Positions 53,893-64,000 are shown, numbered from the stretch's first letter. The stretch is 64,000 nt of DNA from Methylotenera sp. L2L1 (GCF_000744605.1 NZ_JQMG01000001.1:1364001-1428000), one strand, 5' to 3'. The notes: generated by a model not told the origin, from the letters alone. Made by a program: numbers and translations.

Positions 53893-54995
53893 CGCAGTTT
53901 ATTTTTGAAAGTAGAAAAGCCAAAATTTTTGGCGTAAGACCTAAGCGCATCTTTAGAGAGGCTGCGATCAAATATCTGGAAGAGTCTGAAAATAACTCTT
54001 CCATTGAAAGTGATGCATGTCACCTAAAAGCCCTTGATTCATTTATTGGCGATTTGCCATTAAACCTCATTCATGATGGGACGCTGGCCCCGTTTATTAA
54101 GGCTAGCAAATATGTAACTACCGTCCGTCATGAAAATGGCGTTGCAATTGAAACCAAACGATTACGCAAACATAAAAGCATCAACCTTGCGTTATCGGTC
54201 GTACGGCGAATATTGAATCTTTGTGCACGCAAGTGGCGGGATGATGATAATGGGTTAACGTGGCTAGAGTCGGCTCCATTAATTACTTTCTTGGAGACCT
54301 CAGATGAGCGAAAGGCTTATCCTGTGTCTTGGAAGGAACAAAAGGCGTTGATAGCAGAGTTGCCAGGACATTTGGCATCCATGCTGTTGTTCAAGGTCAA
54401 TACAGGATGCAGGGAACAAGAAGTCTGTAAGCTGCAATGGGATTGGGAAGTGGAAGTGCCTGAACTTAATACATCAGTATTTATTGTTCCCGCAAAATTT
54501 GGTGGGCGCAATGGAAAGGGGGGTGTTAAGAATCAGGAAGATCGTGTTGTAGTTTTGAATCGTGTAGCCAGTTCAGTCATCGAAGCGCAGCGAGGTAAGC
54601 ATCCAATTTATGTTTTTCCTGTTGATGGGAAGCCAATGCATAGAATGAACAATAGTGCTTGGGACTCAGCAACTGCAAGGGCGGCAGAGAAGTTGGCGCT
54701 AGAAGAAGGTAAGCCTGTAAATGAGGAGTTTTTTCATCTTCGGGTGCATGATATAAAGCACACTCTTGGGCGGCGACTCCGGGCAGCAGGCGTTTCTAAT
54801 GAAACACGAAAGGTTTTGTTAGGACATACGAACGGAGACATTACGACTGACTACTCTGCTGGGGAGATTGGTGAGTTGATATGTGCTGTTGAAAAAGTGT
54901 GTGATTCGGGTGTGAACTTGCCAACATTGACGCTATTAAGGTCGGCGAAAATGAATGGTCACGCAAAAGTCACGCACAAAAGAAAAATGGGTTAG
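53763..54995 (+). CDS. Tyrosine integrase of the island
   Basis: 410 residues. The N-terminal arm-binding part (GLQFRKGVWHVDKVIDGKRI) precedes the core-binding and catalytic domains. Catalytic residues are R in NTGCREQEVCKLQW, box II HDIKHTLGRRLRAAG, H in LLGHTNGDITTDYSA and its Tyr. Box II has Lys where most integrases have Arg (HxxR); this variant recurs in one integrase group, so I do not take it as inactivating. The gene ends 30 bp before the tRNA-Arg repeat, identifying it as the enzyme that placed the island. Confidence 0.93.
   Translation: MAKRNIPGLQFRKGVWHVDKVIDGKRICQSLGTGDQQEAETILAQFIFESRKAKIFGVRPKRIFREAAIKYLEESENNSSIESDACHLKALDSFIGDLPLNLIHDGTLAPFIKASKYVTTVRHENGVAIETKRLRKHKSINLALSVVRRILNLCARKWRDDDNGLTWLESAPLITFLETSDERKAYPVSWKEQKALIAELPGHLASMLLFKVNTGCREQEVCKLQWDWEVEVPELNTSVFIVPAKFGGRNGKGGVKNQEDRVVVLNRVASSVIEAQRGKHPIYVFPVDGKPMHRMNNSAWDSATARAAEKLALEEGKPVNEEFFHLRVHDIKHTLGRRLRAAGVSNETRKVLLGHTNGDITTDYSAGEIGELICAVEKVCDSGVNLPTLTLLRSAKMNGHAKVTHKRKMG
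54959..54976. promoter_or_regulatory. Candidate integrase arm-type site (right end)
   Basis: TCACGCAAAAGTCACGCA lies within the last codons of the integrase gene, 48 bp from attR. It matches 3502-3519 in 17 of 18 positions and in the same orientation. Confidence 0.5.
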
Positions 54996-55016
54996 ATGAA
55001 ATTCACCTAACCCATT
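54986..55016. terminator. Hairpin between integrase and tRNA-Arg
   Basis: AATGGGTTAG (54986-54995) pairs perfectly with CTAACCCATT (55007-55016). It overlaps the integrase stop codon and can end transcription from both sides. It now replaces the original tRNA terminator left at 3315-3358. Confidence 0.7.
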
Positions 55017-55024
55017 GACTTATA

Positions 55025-55069
55025 TGGTGCGCCCGAAGAGATTCGAACTCCTGACCCCTTGGTTCGTAG
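55025..55069 (-). repeat. attR: tRNA-Arg 3' half shared with attL
   Basis: 45 bases identical to 3362-3406. The identity ends within the anticodon loop/arm of tRNA-Arg. In this copy the tRNA is complete. Confidence 0.9.
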
Positions 55070-55101
55070 CCAAGTACTCTATCCAGCTGAGCTACGGGCG
55101 C
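55025..55101 (-). tRNA. tRNA-Arg (anticodon ACG)
   Basis: 77 nt including encoded CCA. The acceptor stem is GCGCCCG/CGGGCGC; the anticodon arm CTTGG-CTACGAA-CCAAG gives anticodon ACG, and the T arm contains GTTCGAATC. Its 3' half is the attachment site of the island. Confidence 0.97.
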
Positions 55102-55164
55102 GAAAGCGTGCATTATACTTGAAGCCAGAAAATTATCCAGCAAAATATTCACACTTTTAAAACT

Positions 55165-55258
55165 TGGCGGAGAGCGAGGGATTCGAACCCTCGATACAGA
55201 TTTAAGCCCGTATGCTTCCTTAGCAGGGAAGTGCCTTCGACCACTCGGCCAGCTCTCC
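55165..55258 (-). tRNA. tRNA-Ser (anticodon GCT)
   Basis: 94 nt including CCA with the long variable arm of serine tRNAs. The acceptor stem is GGAGAGC/GCTCTCC with discriminator G; the anticodon loop is CTGCTAA. It is 63 bp upstream of tRNA-Arg on the same strand, probably co-transcribed. Confidence 0.97.
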
Positions 55259-55333
55259 GTTTACTTCAATTACGCTTCTTACGAGGGCGTGATACTACGC
55301 TAAACGCTTTTAAAAATCAACGTTAACTTGCAA

Positions 55334-56560
55334 TTATGCTGCTTCTAATTCAAATGCCTTGTGTAAAACACGTACAGCTAGCTCAAGATATTTTTCATCC
55401 ACTACGACTGCAATCTTGATTTCAGAGGTAGAGATCATTTGAATGTTAATGCCTTCTTCCGCTAATGTGCGGAACATTTGGCTTGCAATGCCTACGTGTG
55501 AGCGCATGCCAACGCCTACGATCGATACTTTAGCGATTTTATCGTCGCCATTAATTTCACGGGCACCGATATGACCTTGCACTTTGTCGCGCAAGATACT
55601 TAAAGCTTTGTTCATTTCATTTTTATGCACAGTGAATGTGAAATCGGTTGTACCATCAGCGCCTGTGTTTTGGATAATCATATCCACGTCAACGTTTGCT
55701 TCAGCGATAGGCCCAAGGATTTGGTAAGCAATACCAGGTTTGTCTGGCACACCTAATACAGTGATTTTGGCTTCATCGCGGTTAAAGGCAATGCCAGAAA
55801 TAACGGGTTGTTCCATTGTATTTTCTTCCTCAAATGTGATCAGTGTGCCTTCGCCTTCTTCTTCAAAGCTTGATAGCACGCGTAATTTAACTTTATATTT
55901 TCCTGCAAATTCAACTGAGCGGATTTGCAGAACTTTGCTACCTTGTGAGGCTAGCTCTAGCATTTCTTCAAACGTGATTTTGTCTAGGCGACGTGCTTCA
56001 GGCACTACGCGTGGGTCTGTGGTGTATACACCATCAACATCTGTGTAGATTTGGCATTCGTCAGCTTTTAATGCTGCAGCTAGCGCAACACCAGTGGTGT
56101 CAGAGCCGCCGCGACCTAGTGTGGTGATGTTGCCATTGCCATCTACGCCTTGGAAGCCAGCGACCACGACCACGTAGCCATTATCAAGATCTTGCTTAAT
56201 GTTATGTTCATCAATGCTTAAGATACGCGCTTTGGTGTGCGAGTCATCAGTCAGAATTTTAACTTGTGAGCCGGTGTAGCTTTTTGCTTTGATGCCTAGT
56301 TCCATTAGTGCGAGTGCAGTCATGCCGATCGTAACTTGCTCACCTGTAGAAACCATTACATCCAGTTCACGTGGATCAGGATCTGGCATGATTTCTTTAG
56401 CTAGCGAGATGAGTCTATTGGTCTCACCTGACATAGCTGAAACCACAACAACAATTTGGTGGCCTAGCGCTTTATAGCGAGCAACACGTGCTGCCAGACT
56501 TTTAATGCGCTCTGGGTTTGCGACTGAGGTGCCGCCGTATTTTTGTACAATAAGTGCCAT
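55334..56560 (-). CDS. lysC: Aspartate kinase
   Basis: A 408-residue aspartokinase. The kinase domain begins [15 protein letters not shown] and has [16 protein letters not shown] and [18 protein letters not shown]. Two C-terminal ACT domains (from about residue 265, [20 protein letters not shown]) bind lysine and threonine for feedback control. It makes aspartyl phosphate, the first step to lysine, methionine and threonine. An internal start for a separate beta subunit may exist, as in some relatives. It belongs to the core block outside the island. Confidence 0.96.
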   Translation of the reverse strand: MALIVQKYGGTSVANPERIKSLAARVARYKALGHQIVVVVSAMSGETNRLISLAKEIMPDPDPRELDVMVSTGEQVTIGMTALALMELGIKAKSYTGSQVKILTDDSHTKARILSIDEHNIKQDLDNGYVVVVAGFQGVDGNGNITTLGRGGSDTTGVALAAALKADECQIYTDVDGVYTTDPRVVPEARRLDKITFEEMLELASQGSKVLQIRSVEFAGKYKVKLRVLSSFEEEGEGTLITFEEENTMEQPVISGIAFNRDEAKITVLGVPDKPGIAYQILGPIAEANVDVDMIIQNTGADGTTDFTFTVHKNEMNKALSILRDKVQGHIGAREINGDDKIAKVSIVGVGMRSHVGIASQMFRTLAEEGINIQMISTSEIKIAVVVDEKYLELAVRVLHKAFELEAA

Positions 56561-56844
56561 AAAATATTCTTTTAACCTTATTAACTGTATTTAACTAACT
56601 GTATTAACTTTGTTTAATTTTTAACAGCAATAAGCTGTTAGGTAAAGCGGTCAGCGCATTTTCTAGTCATTGAACAGCTTTTTACTGATATTCAATTGAC
56701 AAGCCAATCATCACTGACTTAGTGCAAAATCTATTGTAATGTTCAGTGTGTAGACTGCTTAACAACACACCAAGACATTGGTTAGCATCACTAGCGTCTG
56801 TAGTTTTTAAAAATCACAGACACGAGAAAGGCTAAGTATCTCTT

Positions 56845-59481
56845 TTAAGACGCTTTAGTTTTAACCCAATCTGCTACGCTTGCCAGTGCTTGAGGTAATT
56901 TGCTTGCGTCAGTGCCGCCCGCCATTGCCATATCTGGCTTGCCGCCGCCTTTACCGCCAACTTGGCCTGCAACAAAGTTGACTAGTTCGCCAGCTTTAAT
57001 CTTGCTGATTAAATCAGCAGTAACACCAGCAGCTAGGCTTACTTTGCCATCGCTTACACTGGCTAACACAATTGCGGCAGATTTAAGTTTGTCTTTCAGC
57101 TTATCCATCGTTTCACGTAGCGCGTTGGCATCTGCGCCATCTAATGTTGCAGACAATACCTTGATGCCAGCAATCTCAATGGCTTGTGTTGCTAAGTCAT
57201 CACCTTGTGATGAAGCTAACTTTGATTTTAGGCGCGCTAATTCTTTTTCTAACGATTTTGCATGGTCGCTTAGTTGCGCTACTTTAGATGCTAACTCGCT
57301 TACTGGTGCTTTTAAATCATTGGCTAATGCTGAAATTAATGACTGTTGTGCATTAATCAGTTTTAAAGCGCCTTCGCCTGTGGTTGCCTCAATACGGCGT
57401 ACACCTGCGGCTACACCGCTTTCAGACGTGATTTTGAATAGGCCAATATCACCGGTACGGTTGACATGGGTGCCGCCACATAGTTCGCGGCTGCTACCGA
57501 TATCTAGTACGCGTACTTCATCGCCATATTTTTCGCCGAACAGCATCATTGCGCCGGTTTGTTGCGCGGACTCTATGTCCATCACACGTGCTTGGCAGGC
57601 AGCGTTAGCCAATATCTCTGCGTTGACGATTTGTTCAACTTTTGCGATTTCATCATCGGTCATTGGTGCAGTGTGCACGAAGTCAAAACGGGTTTTATCT
57701 GTATCGACTAAAGACCCTTTTTGTTGCACGTGTTCACCTAACACTTCACGTAGTGCTTTATGCATCAAGTGTGTTGCTGAATGGTTACGCATCGTACTGG
57801 TTCGCGCTTGTGTGTTTACACGCGCACTTACTTGGTCGCCAACATTTAATGAGCCTGTTTTTAGCACGCCATGATGACCGAATACCGCGGCTTGAATCTT
57901 TTGCGTATCTTCAGCTTCAAAAATACCGTTTGCACCACGCAACTCACCGCAATCACCAATTTGACCACCAGACTCTGCATAAAATGGAGTGTTGTCTAAG
58001 ACCACAACGCCAGTTTCGCCTTCTTTTAATGTAGACACCGCGGCGCCATCTTTATAAAGGGCGGTAATTTTTGCATTGGTTTCTAACTGGTCATAACCAT
58101 GAAAGCTTGTGGCAACGCCGTCGTATTCAAGGTTAGTTGCCATTTTGAATTTGCCCGCAGCGCGCGCTTGTTCTTTTTGGCGCGCCATTGCAGCATTAAA
58201 TGCATCTGTATCAACGGCAACGTTACGTTCACGGCAAATGTCGGCGGTTAAGTCCAGTGGGAAGCCGTAAGTATCGTGAAGCTTAAATGCTGTCTCACCA
58301 TTGAACACTGCTGTTGTATTGGCAAGTTCGGTTTCTAAAATCGCCATGCCATTTTCAATGGTTTCAAAGAAGCGGTCTTCTTCTTGTTTCAGAATTTCTG
58401 TAATACGTGTTTGGTTACTTGTAAGCTCTGGATAAGCACTGCCCATTTCAGCCACTAGATCTGGTACGATTTTGTGGAAGAACGCGCTACGCACACCTAG
58501 TTTGTAGCCATGACGAATTGCGCGGCGGATGATGCGGCGCAATACATAACCACGGCCTTCATTACCTGCAATGACGCCATCTGCGATTAAGAAGCTACAG
58601 GCGCGGATATGATCAGCCAGCACTTTGAGTGATGGGCTGCTTAAATCTGCTGTTTTGGTTTCACGCGCTGCGGCTGCGATTAAAGTTTGAAATAAATCGA
58701 TTTCGTAGTTAGCATGTACGTGCTGTAGCACGGCTGAAATGCGCTCCAAGCCCATGCCAGTATCCACTGATGGTTTTGGCAGCGGGTGCATCACGCCAGC
58801 TTCATCGCGGTTGAACTGCATGAACACGTTGTTCCAGATTTCAATGTAACGGTCACCATCTTCATCAGGGCTGCCTGGAGGGCCGCCAAAATGGTGTGCG
58901 CCGTGGTCGTAGAAAATCTCGGTACATGGTCCGCACGGGCCAGTGTCACCCATCATCCAGAAGTTATCAGATGCGTAACGCGCGCCTTTGTTATCGCCAA
59001 TACGAATGATGCGCTCTGCTGGTACGCCGATCATGTTATTCCATATGGCATAAGCCTCGTCATCTTCGGCGTATACCGTGACGGTTAGTTTGTCTTTAGG
59101 TAGCTTGAATACGTCGGTGAGCAATTCCCATGCGTATTTGATGGCATCTTCTTTGAAGTAATCACCAAAGCTGAAGTTACCTAGCATTTCAAAGAATGTA
59201 TGGTGGCGTGCAGTGTAGCCTACGTTTTCGAGGTCATTATGTTTACCGCCAGCGCGCACACATTTTTGGCTTGAAGTGGCGCGTGTATATGGGCGTTTAT
59301 CAAAGCCTAGAAATACGTCTTTGAATTGGTTCATCCCGGCATTGGTAAATAAGAGGGTAGGGTCACCATGAGGCACCAGAGAGCTTGAGCTCACAATCTC
59401 GTGGCCTTTGGAGGCGAAGAAATCAAGAAATGCTTGGCGAATTTCGTTGCTGCTTGGGGTGCTGCTAAGTTGTATGGTCAT
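56845..59481 (-). CDS. alaS: Alanyl-tRNA synthetase
   Basis: An 878-residue class II synthetase of normal length. The catalytic core starts [20 protein letters not shown] and has [15 protein letters not shown]. The editing domain has the zinc motif [11 protein letters not shown] and CGGTH. The C-Ala domain has [15 protein letters not shown]. It charges tRNA-Ala and removes mischarged Ser and Gly. It lies 24 bp downstream of recX on the same strand, a common betaproteobacterial order. Confidence 0.97.
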   Translation of the reverse strand: MTIQLSSTPSSNEIRQAFLDFFASKGHEIVSSSSLVPHGDPTLLFTNAGMNQFKDVFLGFDKRPYTRATSSQKCVRAGGKHNDLENVGYTARHHTFFEMLGNFSFGDYFKEDAIKYAWELLTDVFKLPKDKLTVTVYAEDDEAYAIWNNMIGVPAERIIRIGDNKGARYASDNFWMMGDTGPCGPCTEIFYDHGAHHFGGPPGSPDEDGDRYIEIWNNVFMQFNRDEAGVMHPLPKPSVDTGMGLERISAVLQHVHANYEIDLFQTLIAAAARETKTADLSSPSLKVLADHIRACSFLIADGVIAGNEGRGYVLRRIIRRAIRHGYKLGVRSAFFHKIVPDLVAEMGSAYPELTSNQTRITEILKQEEDRFFETIENGMAILETELANTTAVFNGETAFKLHDTYGFPLDLTADICRERNVAVDTDAFNAAMARQKEQARAAGKFKMATNLEYDGVATSFHGYDQLETNAKITALYKDGAAVSTLKEGETGVVVLDNTPFYAESGGQIGDCGELRGANGIFEAEDTQKIQAAVFGHHGVLKTGSLNVGDQVSARVNTQARTSTMRNHSATHLMHKALREVLGEHVQQKGSLVDTDKTRFDFVHTAPMTDDEIAKVEQIVNAEILANAACQARVMDIESAQQTGAMMLFGEKYGDEVRVLDIGSSRELCGGTHVNRTGDIGLFKITSESGVAAGVRRIEATTGEGALKLINAQQSLISALANDLKAPVSELASKVAQLSDHAKSLEKELARLKSKLASSQGDDLATQAIEIAGIKVLSATLDGADANALRETMDKLKDKLKSAAIVLASVSDGKVSLAAGVTADLISKIKAGELVNFVAGQVGGKGGGKPDMAMAGGTDASKLPQALASVADWVKTKAS

Positions 59482-59504
59482 AAAGTTTAATTTTAATAGC
59501 TTGT

Positions 59505-59960
59505 TTAATCGTTATCGTTAACGGTTAGTATTTTTTTAATCAGTTCAAAGCCAAAACCACGGCTTTGTAAAAATCTTGCTTGTTTCGCCCATTCTTCACG
59601 ATTTTGTGGGTAGGCCTTGAATTTCTTACGCCACACTTCAGTCGCGTTATCTAACTCTGTCGATTTTAACGTTTCTACTGCATCCGTAATTAGCTGGTCT
59701 GCAATACCTTTTTCACGTAGCTCATGCGCTATTTTGGCAGCACCAAATTTTGCTTTCCTTGCGTGAATAATTTGTTCAGTAAATCGTGCGTCTGAAAGCC
59801 AGCCTCTTGCTTTAAAGTCATCCAGTAAAGCAGGGATGTCATCATTTTCTTCTGCATAGGCTTTGAGTTTTTTGCCAAGCTCGATGTAAGAGTATTCGCG
59901 CTTGGCTAAATAATCTAAAGCACGCTGACGCAGTGATTTAACTACAAAGGTTTTAGTCAT
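59505..59960 (-). CDS. recX: Regulatory protein RecX
   Basis: A 151-residue helical protein with the three-repeat RecX pattern ([55 protein letters not shown]). RecX inhibits RecA filament growth. Its start overlaps the recA stop by 8 bases, so the two are translationally coupled. Confidence 0.93.
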   Translation of the reverse strand: MTKTFVVKSLRQRALDYLAKREYSYIELGKKLKAYAEENDDIPALLDDFKARGWLSDARFTEQIIHARKAKFGAAKIAHELREKGIADQLITDAVETLKSTELDNATEVWRKKFKAYPQNREEWAKQARFLQSRGFGFELIKKILTVNDND

Positions 59961-60981
59961 CCTCGCTACGTGGTGCAGTCATTGCTTCACTCAGTGATTT
60001 AGCATTAGCGCGAATCTTAGCTTCTAGGTCTGCAGCAATTTCTGGATGCTCACGCAAGAACTCTTTTGCATTTTCTTTACCTTGGCCAATTTTTTCGCCG
60101 TTATAGCTGTACCAAGCGCCTGCTTTTTCAATCAGTTTAATATTGGCGCCAAGCTCGATGATTTCACCAAAGCGAGAAATGCCTTCACCGTACATGATGT
60201 CAAATTCAGCTTGCTTGAACGGAGGCGCCACTTTGTTTTTAATCACTTTTACGCGTGTTTCTGAGCCGGTTACTTCATCACCTTTTTTAATCGCTCCAGT
60301 ACGACGAATATCTAAACGTACAGAAGCGTAGAACTTAAGCGCGTTACCACCTGTGGTTGTTTCTGGGTTACCAAACATCACGCCGATTTTCATACGGATC
60401 TGGTTAATGAAAATGACTAAGGTGTTAGTACGTTTGATGTTACCTGTTAACTTACGTAGTGCTTGGCTCATCAGGCGTGCTTGTAAGCCCATGTGTGAAT
60501 CACCCATTTCGCCTTCAATCTCTGCGCGTGGAGTCAGTGCAGCCACCGAGTCAACGACTACGATATCTACTGAGCCTGAGCGCACGAGCATGTCTGCAAT
60601 TTCAAGGGCTTGTTCACCAGTGTCTGGTTGTGAGATCAATAAATCAGGCACATTCACACCTAATTTAGCTGCGTATTGTGGGTCTAATGCATGTTCTGCA
60701 TCAATAAATGCCGCCACTCCGCCTAATTTTTGCATTTGTGCAATCACTGACAGGGTAAGTGTGGTTTTACCTGAAGATTCAGGACCGTAAATTTCTACGA
60801 TACGACCACGTGGTAAACCGCCGATGCCTAAAGCAATATCAAGGCCGAGAGAGCCAGTTGAAACGGCTTGAATATCTTCGCCAATATCACTGTCGCCCAT
60901 ACGCATGATGGACCCTTTGCCAAATTGTTTTTCAATTTGTGAAAGTGCGGCAGAGAGTGCTTTGGCTTTATTGTCATCCAT
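59953..60981 (-). CDS. recA: Recombinase RecA
   Basis: 342 residues. The Walker A motif [22 protein letters not shown], the L1/L2 DNA-binding loops ([38 protein letters not shown]) and the C-terminal acidic tail are all present. It carries out homologous recombination and triggers LexA cleavage. No LexA box was confirmed by eye in the gap upstream (60982-61180). Confidence 0.98.
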   Translation of the reverse strand: MDDNKAKALSAALSQIEKQFGKGSIMRMGDSDIGEDIQAVSTGSLGLDIALGIGGLPRGRIVEIYGPESSGKTTLTLSVIAQMQKLGGVAAFIDAEHALDPQYAAKLGVNVPDLLISQPDTGEQALEIADMLVRSGSVDIVVVDSVAALTPRAEIEGEMGDSHMGLQARLMSQALRKLTGNIKRTNTLVIFINQIRMKIGVMFGNPETTTGGNALKFYASVRLDIRRTGAIKKGDEVTGSETRVKVIKNKVAPPFKQAEFDIMYGEGISRFGEIIELGANIKLIEKAGAWYSYNGEKIGQGKENAKEFLREHPEIAADLEAKIRANAKSLSEAMTAPRSEDD

Positions 60982-61186
60982 TGGGTTTTTACCTTTATTT
61001 TGAAGTGCTTAAATTAGCTTTCAATTATTCCATATTTTACAGTTTAGCGTAAGTCTCATAGGCACTTAACCATGTGTATTTATGCCAATTGTGATGAATA
61101 AATAATAATCTTGCTTGCGAAGTCAACGCGATGTTTTGTGATTCGTTAAATACAAGCGTAGTTGTGTAATTTTAAGGAGAGTGACA

Positions 61187-61498
61187 ATGAAAGTATTACG
61201 TTCATTATTAGTGGCATTAGTAATCGGCATCGCCACTTTGTCTAGTGCTCAAGCGCGTGATTCAGTAAGTTTGGCAATTAATATCGGTGGTCCTGGCTAT
61301 TATGCGTATCCAGCAGTAACGTACTATGCTGCACCACCTGTTGTGTATTATCCAACACGTCGTGTTTACTATGCCGAACCTTATGCTTATCAATATTACC
61401 CTGCAACTGTATATGGTAGTGGGTATTATTATTCAGGGCATCGCCATCATCGTTACCATCGCGGGCATGGTCATCATCATGATGGACACCGTAGATAA
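61187..61498 (+). CDS. Secreted Tyr/His-rich small protein
   Basis: About 103 residues from the ATG at 61187. AAGGAGA at 61174-61180 is ideally placed for it, while a GTG at 61181 abuts the site. A signal peptide (LLVALVIGIATLSSAQA) is followed by a tyrosine-rich repeat region and a His-rich tail (HHRYHRGHGHHHDGHRR). The tail could bind metals. Similar small proteins are common in betaproteobacteria without known function. Confidence 0.75.
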   Translation: MKVLRSLLVALVIGIATLSSAQARDSVSLAINIGGPGYYAYPAVTYYAAPPVVYYPTRRVYYAEPYAYQYYPATVYGSGYYYSGHRHHRYHRGHGHHHDGHRR

Positions 61499-61500
61499 TG

Positions 61501-61983
61501 CTAAGCTAGTTTTTCAATCAGCCCCGCTAACATAAAAGCGGTGGCTTGTTGTCTGATTTCTGCGCGATTTCCTATAAACTGCTTGGTACATGTAGTTGTG
61601 GGTAGGTGTGTGCCTGCCCATGCGAAGCATACTGTGCCCACCGGTTTTTCTAGGCTACCGCCATCTGGTCCTGCGATGCCGGTAATGCTCGCTGATAGAT
61701 GAGCACGGCTGTTTTTTAAAGCGCCTGTTGCCATTTCGGCCGCGACTTGCTCGCTCACCGCACCAAATGTTTCCAACGTAATTTTAGAAACGTTTAGCAT
61801 TTCTGTTTTGGCGTTGTTGCTGTATGTGACGAAGCCTCTATCAAACCATGCTGAACTGCCTGCGATACTGGTTACTGCTTGTGCTGCCATACCGCCTGTG
61901 CATGACTCTGCCAGCGCCAATAGGTAACCATGCCGCTTAAGCTTGAAGCCTAGCTCTGTTGCTAAAATTGAGTGATTGTCCAT
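61501..61983 (-). CDS. pncC: Nicotinamide-nucleotide amidase (CinA C-terminal family)
   Basis: 160 residues. The family signature GYLLALAESCTGGMAAQAVT with the nucleophile Ser, GFVTYSNNAKTEML, GAVSEQVAAEMATGAL and SITGIAGPDGGS are all present. It is the stand-alone amidase that converts NMN to nicotinic acid mononucleotide in pyridine salvage. Its start overlaps pgpA by 22 bp. Confidence 0.93.
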   Translation of the reverse strand: MDNHSILATELGFKLKRHGYLLALAESCTGGMAAQAVTSIAGSSAWFDRGFVTYSNNAKTEMLNVSKITLETFGAVSEQVAAEMATGALKNSRAHLSASITGIAGPDGGSLEKPVGTVCFAWAGTHLPTTTCTKQFIGNRAEIRQQATAFMLAGLIEKLA

Positions 61984-62468
61984 TCCAAGGCCTTTAGGCT
62001 GAGTATGGCGTAAATTGCGGCCAGTAGGTCATCCAGCATCACACCTAAGCCACCTTTTACTTTAGCATCGCATTGATGGATTGGAAATGGTTTCCAGATG
62101 TCAAACAACCTGAATAACAAAAATGCAACTAACCACCAGTACCATTGGTTAATGGTGAAAGTGAGTACTAACATTATAGCGACGATTTCGTCCCAAACAA
62201 TGCTGCCATGGTCTGATACGCCTAGCGCCTTACCTGTTTTCTCGCAAAAATAAATGCCCACTAAAAAGAGCAGGGTGATTAATGTTAATTGCGTTGTTAA
62301 TGTGTAGGTGTGGATTAACCAAAATAGCGGCAATCCAGCCAATGTGCCAAACGTGCCGGGGGCTTTTTTGGCAAGCCCAGTCCCAAACCCTAATGCAAAA
62401 AAGTGGGCAGGATGTGAGATTAATAATTCAAATGTAGGGTGCGAAAGTTTGTTAGCCAAAATGATCAA
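61962..62468 (-). CDS. pgpA: Phosphatidylglycerophosphatase A
   Basis: A 168-residue inner-membrane phosphatase. The motifs GFGTGLAKKAPGTFGTLAGL and HGSIVWDEIVAIM, followed by RLFDIWKPFPI, define the family, with three or four membrane helices. It makes phosphatidylglycerol from PGP. The genes thiL, pgpA and pncC overlap in sequence and form an operon. Confidence 0.94.
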   Translation of the reverse strand: MIILANKLSHPTFELLISHPAHFFALGFGTGLAKKAPGTFGTLAGLPLFWLIHTYTLTTQLTLITLLFLVGIYFCEKTGKALGVSDHGSIVWDEIVAIMLVLTFTINQWYWWLVAFLLFRLFDIWKPFPIHQCDAKVKGGLGVMLDDLLAAIYAILSLKALEWTITQF

Positions 62469-63402
62469 ACCCTTTTTTAGAAATATCTAGCGTTTGTTGG
62501 TGGTGGGTAATGATTAGCGCTAATTGTGGCGTCGTTTCTCCAATTAAACTAAGTGGTAGCTGTAACTGTTGGCTTAATTGATGAAGATAATCACGTTGTG
62601 ATTTAGGTGCAGTAAATAGCAGTTCGTAGTCATCGCCTCCTGCCAGTATGCACTGTTGGATATTGCTATCATTTAAGTGTGTCCGTAAATAATCGTCACA
62701 GTGGATATTCTCTAGTGCGAGTTTTGCACCTAAATTGGATGCTTTAAGTATATGGCTTAGGTCTGCGGTCAGGCCATCAGAGATATCAATGCAGCTATTG
62801 GCAACCCCGCGTAGCGCTAGCCCTAATGCAACGCGTGGCGTAGGCGTGTTTAAGGCTGCGAGGCAGTGAGATGAAGTTGGTTCTGCCAGTGTGACTTTGC
62901 CTTGAAAGTGAGCTAGCCCTAATGCTGCGCTGCCTATCATCCCTGACACCCATATATCATCACCAGCTTTAGCCCCGCTACGCTGGATTGCTTTGCCGGT
63001 TGGTACTTCTCCCATGATTTGTATGCTGAGCGTTAATGGGCCTTTGGTTGTGTCGCCACCAATTAAATCGACATTAAATGCGTCTGCACATGCGAAAAAG
63101 CCTTTGGAGAACTCTGCCAGCCATGGCTCGTTCACTTCAGGCAAGGCAATCGCAAGCGTTGCCCACTTTGGCTGTGCGCCCATTGCGGCCATGTCTGATA
63201 TGTTCACCGCTAAAGATTTCCAGCCTATATGATAAGCCGCTGCATCATGAAAGAAGTGAGTGCCTGCTACCAGCATATCTGCTGAAATCGCTAATTGCTG
63301 GCCTTGTGCCACACGAAGTAATGCGGCGTCATCACCTACGCCTAAGTCTGCATGCTTGGTGTTGCGTGTAAAGTATTGGGCAATTAAATTAAATTCGGAC
63401 AT
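62452..63402 (-). CDS. thiL: Thiamine-monophosphate kinase
   Basis: A 316-residue kinase with the AIR-synthetase-like fold. Metal and nucleotide motifs are GVGDDAALLRV, NISDMAAMGAQPKWA, LIGGDTTKGPLTLSI, DISDGLTADLSHI and ILAGGDDYELLFT. It phosphorylates thiamine monophosphate to the active diphosphate. It overlaps pgpA by 17 bp and follows mog by 12 bp. Confidence 0.95.
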   Translation of the reverse strand: MSEFNLIAQYFTRNTKHADLGVGDDAALLRVAQGQQLAISADMLVAGTHFFHDAAAYHIGWKSLAVNISDMAAMGAQPKWATLAIALPEVNEPWLAEFSKGFFACADAFNVDLIGGDTTKGPLTLSIQIMGEVPTGKAIQRSGAKAGDDIWVSGMIGSAALGLAHFQGKVTLAEPTSSHCLAALNTPTPRVALGLALRGVANSCIDISDGLTADLSHILKASNLGAKLALENIHCDDYLRTHLNDSNIQQCILAGGDDYELLFTAPKSQRDYLHQLSQQLQLPLSLIGETTPQLALIITHHQQTLDISKKGFDHFG

Positions 63403-63414
63403 GTTTGCTGTGCA

Positions 63415-64000
63415 TTAGGCGGTTGGCGCCGATTTTGGTCTAAATGCTTTTACGATGGTTTCATTGGTTTCAATTCTTGGCATTGGACTATCAGGTGTTG
63501 CAAGTAAGTCTATGCAATATGGGACTGCCGCAAATATGCCATGTACTATCGTGTTTCCAGTTTCATCTTTCAAGCCTTCCAATGTTTGTGCAATCGCTTT
63601 AGGTTGTCCAGGTAGATTGATAATCAAACATTGCTTGCGAATCACGGCGACTTGTCTGGATAAAATCGCGGTAGGCACAAAGTTTAGGCTAATCTGCCGC
63701 ATTTGTTCGCCAAAGCCTGGCATTTCCTTGTCGGCGACCGCAAGCGTTGCTTCTGGCGTGACATCGCGTAAGGCAGGCCCTGTACCGCCAGTGGTGAGGA
63801 TGAGTTGGCAGTCTTGAAAATCTACTAAATCTATTAGTGTCGATTCGATTTCATCTTGTTCGTCAGGGATGAGTCGTGCCTCAAGTGTAAATGGTGTAGA
63901 AAGTGTCTGTGTCAGCCACGCACGTAAGCTAGGGATGCCTTTATCTTCATATTCGCCGCTACTTGCACGGTCACTTATTGAAACTAATCCGATTTTAATG
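63415..64000 (-). CDS. mog: Molybdopterin adenylyltransferase, 5' end cut off by window
   Basis: Translation on the minus strand is open to the end of the window and gives about 195 residues; only the first few are missing. It begins IKIGLVSISDRASSGEYEDK and has LILTTGGTGPALRDVTPEAT and the LPGQPKAIAQTL motif. Mog adenylates molybdopterin before molybdenum insertion. It heads the mog-thiL-pgpA-pncC run. Confidence 0.92.
   Translation of the reverse strand, partial: IKIGLVSISDRASSGEYEDKGIPSLRAWLTQTLSTPFTLEARLIPDEQDEIESTLIDLVDFQDCQLILTTGGTGPALRDVTPEATLAVADKEMPGFGEQMRQISLNFVPTAILSRQVAVIRKQCLIINLPGQPKAIAQTLEGLKDETGNTIVHGIFAAVPYCIDLLATPDSPMPRIETNETIVKAFRPKSAPTA

Noticed and set aside
54725-54790. 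Integrase judged inactive because box II is HDIKHT
   Set aside because: Lys in this position recurs in an integrase group with the same GRRLRAAG context, and the other catalytic residues are present.
56900-57874. Long plus-strand open frame of 324 codons
   Set aside because: It lies entirely opposite alaS, whose protein is unmistakable; the frame is a codon-bias shadow.

Overview
The window looks like a chromosome segment of an AT-rich betaproteobacterium, most likely a methylotroph of the Methylophilaceae (Methylotenera-like). This is an inference from three things: the core block mog-thiL-pgpA-pncC / recA-recX-alaS-lysC / tRNA-Ser / tRNA-Arg, the overall protein character, and an orphan PQQ precursor peptide gene (pqqA).

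Layout. 1-3361 is a left flank: a cut-off antibiotic-biosynthesis-monooxygenase protein, a YcaC-type hydrolase and a pirin, all divergent from a LysR regulator. 3362-55069 is a putative 51.7-kb integrative genomic island. It is bounded by a 45-bp perfect direct repeat of the 3' end of tRNA-Arg(ACG): the displaced fragment is at 3362-3406 and the intact tRNA at 55025-55101. The integrase gene ends 30 bp from the intact tRNA, and nearly identical 18-bp arm-type motifs lie near both ends. 55165-64000 is conserved core.

Inside the island, left to right: a HipBA toxin-antitoxin pair with three operator-like palindromes 50 bp apart; a NemR/YqhD-type electrophile-detoxification cluster (NemR-like repressor with two operators, YqhD-like aldehyde reductase, monooxygenase, luciferase-like oxidoreductase, two MDR dehydrogenases), then an Old Yellow Enzyme with an ArsR-type repressor; an orphan pqqA with an ATA codon where ATG is expected; a diguanylate cyclase behind a pseudoknot-forming leader; a divergent pair made of a SET-like protein and an autotransporter whose mature N-terminus is a near-perfect ubiquitin; a mini-catalase, glutamate dehydrogenase, MgtC, MipA and a second diguanylate cyclase; a serine resolvase with a res-like site; a three-cassette integron array without integron integrase; a HAF-repeat autotransporter behind a candidate c-di-GMP-I riboswitch; an envelope block (two phosphoethanolamine transferases, an RND efflux operon and a divergent PmrAB/QseBC-like two-component system with mirrored PmrA-type boxes); small hypothetical genes; a deleted type I restriction locus; and the recombination module.

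The parts suggest an island for surface remodelling and stress: two surface autotransporters, c-di-GMP synthesis and sensing, lipid A modification, efflux and carbonyl/quinone detoxification. The strongest candidate for an undescribed system is the ubiquitin-autotransporter at 18394-19980 with its SET-like neighbour. The ubiquitin keeps all seven lysines but lacks the C-terminal Gly-Gly, and no E1, E2 or deubiquitinase gene is nearby. A short palindromic repeat family (cores TCCGCTTTGCGGA and GCGGGACAAAGCGG) is scattered through the island and was not seen in either flank.
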